Shown in pieces: positions 7,629 to 16,100 of a stretch of 64,000 bases of DNA. The position numbers were made by a program, and so were the translations under genes. Position 1 is the stretch's first letter. Each line of letters begins with the position of its first letter. The stretch lies in assembly GCF_011398355.1 (NCBI RefSeq), contig NZ_AP021889.1, positions 124,001 to 188,000 of the forward strand. The letters are read 5' to 3'. The notes under the pieces are model-generated. The model worked only from the letters and a program-made list of their open reading frames with translations, did not search any database and was not told where the DNA came from. Source of the stretch: Thiosulfatimonas sediminis (GTDB lineage: Bacteria; Pseudomonadota; Gammaproteobacteria; Thiomicrospirales; Thiomicrospiraceae).

Positions 7629-9097
7629 GTCGATTCCGCTGGGTTTACTTATGGCTGTTTTGTATGGGCGTGATTTTCAGTTGGCAGCCGGCAAAGGCTG
7701 CGGTGGTAAGCGTCAGCGATAGACAAATTCAACTGGGTGAGGCTTTGCATTTGCAAGTGCGCGCTTCGTCTGGTGAATCACTGCAAAAGGTGTTAGCGGA
7801 TTTGCCTTGGCAGCAATGGCAAGAAGATTTTATAGTGCAGCAACATTCGTACAGCAGCGATCGTGCAACCTATTACCTTTATCCCTATCAAGTTGGTCCG
7901 TTTGAGCTGGTTCCGAGTGTGCATTTTACAGGGAAAAAAGGGGTGGTTTTGCCTAACTCAATGGTGAATATTGAGTGGCAAAAAGGGGTGGAGTCGTCAG
8001 TATTTCAGCGTCAATCTTGGCCATGGCGTGCGCAGATTCGTCTTGCAGATAGTGGCTTGCGGGTTTCATTGGAGGCATTCATCGGTGGTGATTGGCAAAA
8101 AAATCCTCTCGGATTAGGTGTTTCGTTTGGGCAGCAAAGTTTATTGAGCGGTGAAATTGTCGGTGAGTTGGCAAGTTGGTATCAATGGCAACCTTTGTTA
8201 GCCGAAGAGCTCAACTTACAGGCGCAACCGCAACGATTCTATTCTCCTGTTGTGGTGGTGCAGCAGCCTAATTCAAATCGACCTTGGAAGTTTTTTGATC
8301 GTCCACTGGATTTAATGATTAAGCCTTTACCAAGTTTTTTGCCGCCGCAGGTTTTGTTGGGGCATTTGTCTTTGCAACCGCAAGCCGTTCCATTTTGGGG
8401 CATGCAAGGAGACCTGTTGTATTGGCAATGGCAGGTGTCGGGTGCCCAAATGAGCCAAGCCGAGTTTATTGTTGCGATGCAACAGTTGTTAGCGGAACAA
8501 CCGAAAAACTCGGAGTTTGAATGGTTTGCACCAACGATTGAGTTTTCCCAAACTTCGCAGAGTCAAGCGCAGGTGAGGATTCCAATGCGGTTGCAGGGTA
8601 CGGGTAAGATTCTTTTGCCGCGCTGGCAATGGCGTTATTTTGATTTGCAAAGCGGAAAATTGGCCGTGCAGCAAGCGCCGCAACAGCAGATTTGGGTGTT
8701 GGCAGCTTGGCAGCAGTATAGTGTGTTTGCAGCGGCAGTTGGCTTGGTTGTAAGTGGTGTGCTGTTATTTTTTATGGTGTTGCGTTTTTATTGGTTGCGT
8801 TGGCAGTTATTGAATTGGCTAAAGCATCAAGAGAATCCAGCGCTACTGGCGCCTGAACTTTGGCGGGCGAGTGCACGTTTGTTGGCGCAGCCGGTGATGC
8901 AGAGTTGGCGAGCTTGGCAACAACAGGTGAAGGCAACCGATGCGTTACGCGAAAGGCTTGAAAAATCGGCTTATAGTCGTGCGTCGGATGGGGCATGGCG
9001 TGAAGAATTATTTGCCCAATTTAAGCACCGCCAATTTAGTCTGGCAACGTTTAAAAACTATATCAAGTGGTTGATTAAGGTTTTGCAAAGAGCTTAA
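7622..9097 (+). CDS. BatD-like protein
   Basis: 491 aa. A signal peptide (residues 1-26, ending AKAA) is followed by a long periplasmic part with beta-rich repeats (VSVSDRQIQLGEALHLQV is typical of the BatD N-terminus), a membrane helix near 375-395 and a cytoplasmic tail. BatD is the last gene of MoxR/Bat operons and is linked to oxygen tolerance in Bacteroides; the role here is inferred from context. No clear terminator follows; a repeat copy begins 32 bases after the stop. Confidence 0.82.
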   Translation: MVSRFRWVYLWLFCMGVIFSWQPAKAAVVSVSDRQIQLGEALHLQVRASSGESLQKVLADLPWQQWQEDFIVQQHSYSSDRATYYLYPYQVGPFELVPSVHFTGKKGVVLPNSMVNIEWQKGVESSVFQRQSWPWRAQIRLADSGLRVSLEAFIGGDWQKNPLGLGVSFGQQSLLSGEIVGELASWYQWQPLLAEELNLQAQPQRFYSPVVVVQQPNSNRPWKFFDRPLDLMIKPLPSFLPPQVLLGHLSLQPQAVPFWGMQGDLLYWQWQVSGAQMSQAEFIVAMQQLLAEQPKNSEFEWFAPTIEFSQTSQSQAQVRIPMRLQGTGKILLPRWQWRYFDLQSGKLAVQQAPQQQIWVLAAWQQYSVFAAAVGLVVSGVLLFFMVLRFYWLRWQLLNWLKHQENPALLAPELWRASARLLAQPVMQSWRAWQQQVKATDALRERLEKSAYSRASDGAWREELFAQFKHRQFSLATFKNYIKWLIKVLQRA

Positions 9098-9440
9098 ACA
9101 AGGATCAAAATCCAATTGGTTTTAGTTTAGGGAGACACTGAATAAGTCCAAATGACTTCAGGCATAGAAGCGTTTAGCTGAGCAAGGCAGATGTTTTTAG
9201 CCATGTTTAGACCTGACAAAAACAGGTAACACAGCGCATTTCAAAGCCCCTACGTGAGCGGCTTACAGGTAACTTCGTCGTTGCGCTTTCCGTCCATCAC
9301 TTTGGCTATGTATTTCGAAGCAAACCTAGAATTTACTCCTTGTAAGAGCTTGCTGAGGTCAACGAGGGCTTATTCTGCGTCTCCTTAGGTGAAAAATTGA
9401 CGTCTCGTAGAATTTTTCAAGCCAGGTACTGTCTTTGTTC
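9098..9440. other. 343-base gap filled mainly by a repeat element
   Basis: Between batD and the convergent small membrane gene. Bases 9130-9385 are the longest copy of the MITE-like family. The remaining bases show no gene or clear terminator. Confidence 0.7.
9130..9385 (+). mobile_element. MITE-like element, longest copy (256 bp)
   Basis: The left end GGGAGACACTGAATAAGTCC and the reverse complement of the right end AGGAGACGCAGAATAAGCCC agree at 16 of the 19 bases after the first. TA stands immediately outside both ends (9128-9129, 9386-9387), the target duplication expected of IS630/Tc1-mariner type transposition. No coding frame inside. This copy is the best reference for the family. Confidence 0.75.
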
Positions 9441-9680
9441 TTAAAAATCTTTCATCACTTTGCGGTATTTTTGCCAAGCAATAAACAGTGCATAGCTGCT
9501 GAAAGCGAGCATGATTGACCAGCCGGCATAAGCCAATCCATTTGAAAAACTGTTTTCACGCACTAAGCTGGGGATAATCAATAAAATCCCCAAAAAAATC
9601 CCGATTGAAGCGGTTTTCCAGGCAATTTTTAGAATGCTGTTGCGCAGCAGTTTTTTGTGTTCGGCTGAGCCAAGTTCCAT
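9441..9680 (-). CDS. Small two-helix membrane protein, unknown
   Basis: 79 aa. I do not recognise a family. Two hydrophobic segments are visible, about residues 22-42 (TASIGIFLGILLIIPSLV) and 50-68, with a basic C-terminus KYRKVMKDF, so an inner-membrane protein with both ends inside is likely. It starts 8 bases after the trxC stop and probably shares its transcript. A GGAAA ribosome site precedes ATG. Confidence 0.65.
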   Translation of the reverse strand: MELGSAEHKKLLRNSILKIAWKTASIGIFLGILLIIPSLVRENSFSNGLAYAGWSIMLAFSSYALFIAWQKYRKVMKDF

Positions 9681-9688
9681 GGTTTTTC

Positions 9689-10114
9689 CTAAATATGTTG
9701 GTTAACCCATTGGGTGAAATTACTAAGATCCATTGCGCCAGAAATTCGAGTGATTTCTTTTCCACCTTGAAAAATCGCTAGGGTTGGAATAGAGCGAATA
9801 CCATACTGCATGGCTAATTGTTGTTCTGTTTCGGTATTAATTTTAATCAAGCGTGCTTTCGGTTCGAGCTGAACTGCAGCCTGTGCGAAGACCGGCGCAA
9901 AGCCTTGGCAAGGCCCACACCAAGGTGCCCAAAAATCAACGATTAAAGGTTGATCGGTTTTTTGCATAGCACGATTAAACTGCTCTTGGTTCATTTCTAA
10001 TGGTTTGCCGGTAAACAATGGTTGTTTGCATTTTGCACATTTTGGCGCTTGCTGGATTTTCTCGTCAGCCACTCGATTTAGGCCGCCACAGTGAGGACAC
10101 ATGGTAATCATCAT
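9689..10114 (-). CDS. trxC: Thioredoxin 2 (TrxC)
   Basis: 141 aa. The N-terminal zinc-binding extension has CPHC (Cys6, Cys9) and CAKC (Cys26, Cys29); the thioredoxin domain has WCGPC (Cys66, Cys69) and the cis-Pro strand RSIPTLAIF. TrxC is a cytoplasmic disulfide reductase, often under peroxide control in relatives. An AAGGAG site lies just upstream; ATG 10114 and the next ATG 10111 are both possible starts. Followed closely by a small membrane protein gene. Confidence 0.93.
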   Translation of the reverse strand: MMITMCPHCGGLNRVADEKIQQAPKCAKCKQPLFTGKPLEMNQEQFNRAMQKTDQPLIVDFWAPWCGPCQGFAPVFAQAAVQLEPKARLIKINTETEQQLAMQYGIRSIPTLAIFQGGKEITRISGAMDLSNFTQWVNQHI

Positions 10115-10163
10115 AAACTCCTTAATAACCTATGTTTGCTATATGGCGACATTTTGTTATTTT

Positions 10164-10616
10164 TCAAGTTAGCCAGTCCGGCTTCGGGCTTGGATTTTTA
10201 CTGGCAGTAAATCCTTGTTCCACAAAACCGTGCAGGGTTAAATCGTGGCAATGTATCAGTTCGATTAACTTAGGGTCATCACTGGTCAGTATCGCTTCGA
10301 TGCCGTTATCAAGCATTCGATATTCCATTTGCATCTGATCTTTATATTCAAATAAAGCGGCAAACAGCGGATCCCAAGAACGAATCGCGCGGCCTTTTGC
10401 AAAGCGCTTTTCCATGCCGACAACGTGTTGCTGAAGGATCTCAACCAATTCTGGTGTGGCGGCAGTGGTTTGTGCCTTAATACCGTTGGGTAGTCGAAAG
10501 GTTTGTCTTTGTAGTAAGGTGTGCTGTTCTAGTAACTGTTTGAATAGCGCTTGATCGTGCCGATGTTCGGCGTCTGAGCCGCGTCCAAAGCGATAAGTAT
10601 GTTCTGAATCTTGCAT
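10164..10616 (-). CDS. Conserved protein of unknown function with paired His-containing repeats
   Basis: 150 aa from the chosen ATG. The two halves look alike: one has LLEQHTLLQRQTFRLPNGIKAQT, then TPELVEILQQHV; the other has LFEYKDQMQMEYRMLDNGIEAILT, then DPKLIELIHCHD. I recall similar unnamed proteins in many bacteria but no function. Conserved His residues could bind a ligand; that is a guess. An ATG 13 codons upstream (10655) is in frame but lacks a ribosome site, while AGGAT stands before 10616. It lies upstream of trxC on the same strand, 50 bases apart. Confidence 0.65.
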   Translation of the reverse strand: MQDSEHTYRFGRGSDAEHRHDQALFKQLLEQHTLLQRQTFRLPNGIKAQTTAATPELVEILQQHVVGMEKRFAKGRAIRSWDPLFAALFEYKDQMQMEYRMLDNGIEAILTSDDPKLIELIHCHDLTLHGFVEQGFTASKNPSPKPDWLT

Positions 10617-11184
10617 TGGTGAATCCTGTAAACAAGTGAGAAGCAAATCGTGCATAAACTCAGGCGGTTAGGCTGAGAGAGCAGAGAATCGCGCCTGTTT
10701 GAGACCTGGAAAATTTTTTGGATGAATTTTGTATTGCTTATTCTAAATAAAAAAAGCGCAGTAATTGGCCTTACTGCGCTTAATTCAACTGAGGAGCATT
10801 CAAGTTTGCAATTAGGGGATGCAAACTTGAAAAAAGACTATAGAGACTTAGCCAACTAAATTAAAAAAAATAATCTATCTAATAAAGTTGTGATTAGTTT
10901 ACGGGTTATTTTGCAAACAAAGAATGAATGAAAATTGAAAGACAATTGAGGAATGTTTAATTGCTTATAGGGGTATTATTTTTTTTAATCACTGAAGCTT
11001 GCACGTAGCGGCTTTGAAAAATTTAACTGCGCGGTATTATTGCCTGTTTTTGCAAGATTTCGAGATGACAAGAAACCAACTTTTGTTCAGCTAGGTTCTT
11101 CACTCTCTGAGTGATTAACCACTTAAATTTGCGTCTTATTTAATACAACGTACATTCGCTTAGGTTCTAAACCGCTTATAAAAA
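10617..11184. other. AT-rich gene-free stretch of about 570 bases
   Basis: Holds a minus-strand terminator (10744-10781), an adjacent perfect inverted repeat CAAGTTTGCA/TGCAAACTTG (10801-10829, 9-base loop), and a two-part hairpin at 11094-11120 (GGTT..CACTC/GAGTG..AACC). No reading frame of note on either strand. The stretch is probably the 3' untranslated region of the minus-strand gene at 11185-11541. Confidence 0.6.
10744..10781 (-). terminator. Strong minus-strand rho-independent terminator
   Basis: AAGCGCAGTAA (10754-10764) and TTACTGCGCTT (10771-10781) form a perfect 11-bp stem with a 6-base loop. On the minus strand it runs into eight T. It would end a transcript coming from 11541. 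Confidence 0.8.
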
Positions 11185-11541
11185 TTAGCTGTTACGCTCA
11201 CCACGTTCTTCGCTTACCGGACTGGTTTCATTCATCAAATAGTTAGCTTGATTTTGTAGGCTACTCGCATACGTCATGCCGCTGCTGGTTTGATTGCCGT
11301 TGATTGAAGTTTGGCTTGTAGTATCACGGCTTTGCACGGTTTGTTGTGGATTTAGAGCCAAATAATCAGTAACCGGAGCGGCTGTTCCTGAACTAAGAGT
11401 AACCGTTGTTGAGCTTGCCGCCGAATTGACGGAACCACTTTGCGATGAGCTATCTGCTGCAGCTGGTTTACGCATTGATAAGTCTTGCGTAGCCTGCATA
11501 CTCATTAGAGCGGAAGATGTTGTAGGGTTAATTGTGTTCAT
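11185..11541 (-). CDS. Ser/Thr/Gln-rich small protein, unknown
   Basis: 118 aa. I do not recognise it. The composition is rich in Ser, Thr, Asn and Gln with no signal peptide or membrane helix; a somewhat ordered piece reads TVTLSSGTAAPVTDYLALNP. A good ribosome site (AGAGG, 5-6 bases before ATG) supports translation. It is divergent from the secreted-protein pair at 11984-16411, so a shared control region of about 440 bases lies between them. Low complexity makes any function call unsafe. Confidence 0.55.
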   Translation of the reverse strand: MNTINPTTSSALMSMQATQDLSMRKPAAADSSSQSGSVNSAASSTTVTLSSGTAAPVTDYLALNPQQTVQSRDTTSQTSINGNQTSSGMTYASSLQNQANYLMNETSPVSEERGERNS

Positions 11542-11983
11542 AGTTAACCTCTTTCAGAGTTGTCTAAATACTTCTAATAGATTAACAAATATCCACAAAA
11601 AAAGCACTGCTATGAAAATGCGCATTATGTAAAAGATATTTTGCAATTTAATGATTCGATTTTTTATTGGATCTTTTAGAAAAAAAGAAATAAGCATCTC
11701 GTTATATTTATGGGCTTAAACTACCTATAAGAAATTTCTAAAATTAAGCTAAGTAATTGAATAATAAATAAAATATTGGATTTTCCCTAGAGTAAAAGAA
11801 TGTTTCAGTAAAAAATGTTTACAACCTGTACCGATGGACAGTAGAGGTGCTTTACCTAAGACGGTAAGATAAGCACCAATCTCGAAAGAGAAAGGCTTAA
11901 AGCCTTCAAAATACGCCTGATAGATAAAACAAAATGACGGCTTTTCGAGCGTTTAAAATAATAATTACTCGGAGTAAATACTC
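11542..11983. promoter_or_regulatory. Divergent control region and structured leader of the 11984 gene
   Basis: AT-rich up to about 11810, then a compact structured segment. Hairpins: CTGT/ACAG near 11826-11842; GGTGCTT..TACC/GGTA..AAGCACC at 11846-11877; TCTC-GAAA-GAGA at 11880-11891; AAGGC/GCCTT at 11892-11906. CTCGAAA (11881-11887) can instead pair with TTTCGAG (11943-11949). The ribosome site in GGAGT (11971-11975) is flanked by ACTC on both sides (11967-11970, 11980-11983), so it could be hidden by pairing. No known riboswitch class was matched. Confidence 0.45.
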
Positions 11984-12994
11984 ATGGCAACTGAACTACT
12001 ACTTAACAACGTACTGGGTGACAAATTGTTTGGTGATATCAATACTTTTGATTCAACGGATGATTCAACTCGCATGGATACCGCTATGTTGGGCCTAATT
12101 GGCATTTTAAATACGAAAGCTGGTTTCGGTTACAAAGGCGCTACGGCTGGCGATGGAACAACCAACGTTAACGATTTTGTTAAGTTAATGACCAAAACGC
12201 TGCCTTTTGGCGATGCGATTTTTTATTTTAACAACCAGTTTTCACCAAGCAACGAATTGCTAAACCAAGGTGTTGCGATAATTAAATCTTTGCCATTTGC
12301 ACAAGATGTAATTCTGCCGATGCTTTCTCCGGCCGCAACGCAAGATGAATTTGGTGGTGACGCTTTGGGCGCTGGTGTTGGCCATCTGAAATCTTTCCCA
12401 ACGCTTGAGCCAATTGTTTCTGAAGTGATTGTTAATCTACACAATGATCCGCTTTTGGGCGACCAAGTCTCAATTGCGACTGCGTTTTTGCATGACTTCT
12501 CTTTCCTAGGTAACTTGATTGGCGGAACCATTCCTGCAGGTAATGCGTTAAGTTCAAATGATGGTACTGGCCACGATACGCTAGACGTAATGGTTGCATT
12601 CGCTAAGAAAATTCCGGTTGCTGGTGATGTCGTTGATACGATTATTCCGGATGTTTTCCCGAACGCACTAGGTGGCGACGTCCAAGCATTTGCAGGGTTG
12701 TTACATGATGTAATTCCTGGTTACACCACTGCGGATGCGTTAATCGGTAATGATGGTTTCTTTACCAATTTAATGGCCGGTGATTTGAACGCAGACAAGC
12801 TTTTCGAGGTTGTCGATATTATCGTTGATGCTGCGCCTGATGAACTAGGTGGCCTACTAGGCGGTTCTGGCGTTCTTTCTGTTGCTTCTTTGGGTGGTTC
12901 AGGTTCAGGTTCGGCAGACGCTGGAATCCTGGGTATCATTAACCTTGGCTCCAACTCAGCTCTTAGCTTAGATTCATTGACTCTTTTAGGTTAA
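11984..12994 (+). CDS. Unrecognised 336-aa probable exported protein with degenerate internal repeats
   Basis: 336 aa. No family recognised. No N-terminal signal peptide and no cysteine; rich in Gly, Asp, Leu, Val and Ile. Degenerate units of roughly 35-45 residues recur, for example IIKSLPFAQDVILPML, FAKKIPVAGDVVDTIIP and GLLHDVIPGYTTADALI. The C-terminus is Gly/Ser-rich and ends in a hydrophobic run (ALSLDSLTLLG), reminiscent of type I secretion signals, which are C-terminal and uncleaved. The next gene codes for a LapA-like protein with similar LLGG motifs, so co-export is likely. Two hairpins separate the genes. Confidence 0.75.
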   Translation: MATELLLNNVLGDKLFGDINTFDSTDDSTRMDTAMLGLIGILNTKAGFGYKGATAGDGTTNVNDFVKLMTKTLPFGDAIFYFNNQFSPSNELLNQGVAIIKSLPFAQDVILPMLSPAATQDEFGGDALGAGVGHLKSFPTLEPIVSEVIVNLHNDPLLGDQVSIATAFLHDFSFLGNLIGGTIPAGNALSSNDGTGHDTLDVMVAFAKKIPVAGDVVDTIIPDVFPNALGGDVQAFAGLLHDVIPGYTTADALIGNDGFFTNLMAGDLNADKLFEVVDIIVDAAPDELGGLLGGSGVLSVASLGGSGSGSADAGILGIINLGSNSALSLDSLTLLG

Positions 12995-13009
12995 TTCTTC
13001 TTGTCAATT

Positions 13010-13068
13010 CTCTCGGTGTTAGCCGAGAGGATTTTGCTCGCAACCTTTGCCCAAGGGTTGCTAGCAAA
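13010..13068 (+). other. Two strong hairpins between the 336-aa gene and the adhesin gene
   Basis: CTCTCGG (13010-13016) pairs with CCGAGAG (13023-13029). Then a long stem of TTTGCT/AGCAAA enclosing GCAACC/GGTTGC spans 13033-13068. Neither is followed by a T run, so they look like RNA-stability or processing elements, or a weak terminator, that could set unequal expression of the two genes. Confidence 0.5.
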
Positions 13069-13132
13069 GTACAAAAAAACAATATAAGAATTAATTTTAT
13101 AAAAAAACAATAAAAAATTTTGGAGAGAAGAG

Positions 13133-16100
13133 ATGGCTATTCAAGTTGGAACGGTTAAGTCGATTACCGGCGTTGTTAAGGCGATTGACCCAGAAACTGG
13201 CGTTGAGCGAATTCTGACTGCAGGCAGTCCAGTTTTTCAAGGTGAGCGCATTGAGACAATGAACGCTTCTAGTTTATTAATCGACATGAAAAATGGCGAA
13301 TTAGTGACTTTAGGCAGCACAACGATTTTGATATTAAATGATGATGTGGTTCCTGCAAATGCCGCTAGTGATGAGGCAGCAGTTCCAAAAGGCACCTTAG
13401 ATGCAATGTTGGCAGCAGGTCAACTTAACATCGATAACTTGGATTTAAATGAATTAGAAGCGACTGCAGCCGGTGAGGAAGGTAGCGCCAATGAAGGTGG
13501 TGTTACTATTGCTCGTTTGGGCTTGGAAGGAAGTGTGACATCCGGTTTTGACACTAACGGTCTGGGTGGTGGTGTTGCGCAAGTTGCGGAAGATGCGATC
13601 TTACTTGGCGGTGGTTCCTTTACCCCTCCAGATTCTAATAACACGCCGCCAAATGCGATTATTACTGATAACGGAAGCCGTTTAATTGGTTTAGTTGGTG
13701 CTGATCAAGCACAAGGCAATACAGGGACTGGAAGCCTAAGCCAAGCAGGTATTTTGGATTTAGGTGGTTTGCTCTCAATCTCTGGTAGTCTGAATACCGA
13801 GAGTTCGGCTTCATCACCATTATTTGGCGGTCAAGGTAACACCTTACTTGAGCTAGGTGCGTTAGATGTTGTCAACTATCAGCCTAAAAAAGAGTTTATC
13901 GCTGAAGACAAAGAAGACGAAATTCAACAAACTGAGATGAGCATTGATAATGGTGTTGGTCAAGACCTGCTGGGCTTGAGCAAAGTCATCGGTAACAATG
14001 AATTTGATGCGCCAGAGAATGACTCTACCCATAACTACGATGTTAGCGATGATGGTCAAACTGTAACAGTATCTCGTAAAGATGGTCGTCCGATGACTGA
14101 AGACGAAGCCAACGCAGCCATGTCGAATGTTGAAATTAAAGACACGAGCGTACTTGGATCACTGCTTTCTTCCGGGGTCATTATTGGCGGAACCTATGGT
14201 TTATCTGTTACAGATGCTGGCGGCTTAAATGCGAGCACACTACAGCGCCAGTTTTTGGATGTGAATCTCCTTCAAAATGGCACCAATGATGGGCTTGGTG
14301 GCTTGGTTGATGTGCCTCTATTGAATGTTTTAGATCCGGTCACAGGAATGCTTGACGATGCCCTTGGTAATACCGACGAGCAGCTTCTTAACACAGTTGG
14401 TGATGTCTTAGATACGGTTGATAGTGTTACCGATGTTCTTGATCCTGTCTTAACGCCGGTCGGGGATATACTTAATGAAGTAGGTAATTTGGTTACAGGT
14501 CTAACCGATAGCTTAGGTAAGCAAACCCCATTAGGCGATCCGATGTTGGGTGAAACGCTGGCAGACGGATTAAATCAAGGCTTGCAGCCATTAGTCGATG
14601 CAGGTTCTATTACAGAAGGTTTACTGGATGGATTGAACGTCGATCCGGGACTTGGGTTGACGGATAACCTGCTAGGCGGAGAGCCTGATGAGGAGATCAC
14701 GGCCGGCTTAGTGGACGACATTGTTGACCAAGTCACTGACGTAGTGGATGATTTGACGGCAGGATTGGGTCTACCGACAGACACTGAAAACTTAGACGAT
14801 GGTTTGAATGCGGTGACCACCGATGTGGACGACTTGCTGAACGGTGATCAGGATCTGCAACAAGTGCTTGGTAGCTTGTTGGGCGGCGAGCCGGACGAAG
14901 CGATTAAGCAAGGTTCAGCAGACCAAGTGGTTGATGGCGTCACCGATGTTGTTGACGACCTCACGGCAGGATTGGGTCTACCGACAGACACTGAAAACTT
15001 AGACGATGGTTTGAATGCGGTGACCACCGATGTGGACGACTTGCTGAACGGTGATCAGGATCTGCAACAAGTGCTTGGTAGCTTGTTGGGCGGCGAGCCG
15101 GACGAAGCGATTAAGCAAGGTTCAGCAGACCAAGTGGTTGATGGCGTCACCGATGTTGTTGACGACCTCACGGCAGGATTGGGTCTACCGACAGACACTG
15201 AAAACTTAGACGATGGTTTGAATGCGGTGACCACCGATGTGGACGACTTACTGAACGGTGATCAGGATCTGCAACAAGTGCTTGGTAGCTTGTTGGGCGG
15301 CGAGCCGGACGAAGCGATTAAGCAAGGTTCAGCAGACCAAGTGGTTGATGGCGTCACCGATGTTGTTGACGACCTCACGGCAGGATTGGGTCTACCGACG
15401 GATACGGAAAATCTGGACGACGGTTTGAATGCGGTGACCACCGATGTTGACGACCTGTTGCAAGGCGAGCAAGAGTTGCAACAAGTGTTGGGTAGCTTAC
15501 TTGGCGGAGAGCCAGGTGCAGAGATTACACAAGGTTCTGCTGACCAAGTTGTGGATGGCGTCACCGATGTTGTTGACGACCTCACGGCAGGATTGGGTCT
15601 ACCGACGGATACGGAAAATCTGGACGACGGTTTGAATGCGGTGACCACCGATGTTGACGACCTGTTGCAAGGCGAGCAAGAGTTGCTACAAGTGGTGGGT
15701 AGCTTACTTGGCGGAGAGCCAGGTGCAGAGATTACACAAGGTTCTGCTGACCAAGTTGTGGATGGTGCAACTGACGTAGTGGATGATTTGACGGCAGGAT
15801 TGGGTCTTCCGACGGACAGTGAAAATCTGGACGACGGTTTGAATGCGGTGACCACCGATGTTGACGACCTGTTGCAAGGCGAGCAAGAGTTGCTACAAGT
15901 GGTGGGTAGCTTACTTGGCGGAGAGCCAGGTGCAGAGATTACACAAGGTTCTGCTGACCAAGTTGTGGATGGTGCAACTGACGTAGTGGATGATTTGACG
16001 GCAGGATTGGGTCTACCGACAGACACTGAAAACTTAGACGATGGTTTGAATGCAGTGACAACCGATGTTGACGACCTGCTGCAAGGCGAGCAATCGCTTG

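Noticed and set aside
11820-11925. c-di-GMP-I (GEMM) riboswitch, because of the GAAA tetraloop hairpin, an ACCGATGG string and the adhesin context
   Set aside because: The conserved GCACAG..GCAAACC and CGCAAAGCC parts and the order of the stems are missing.
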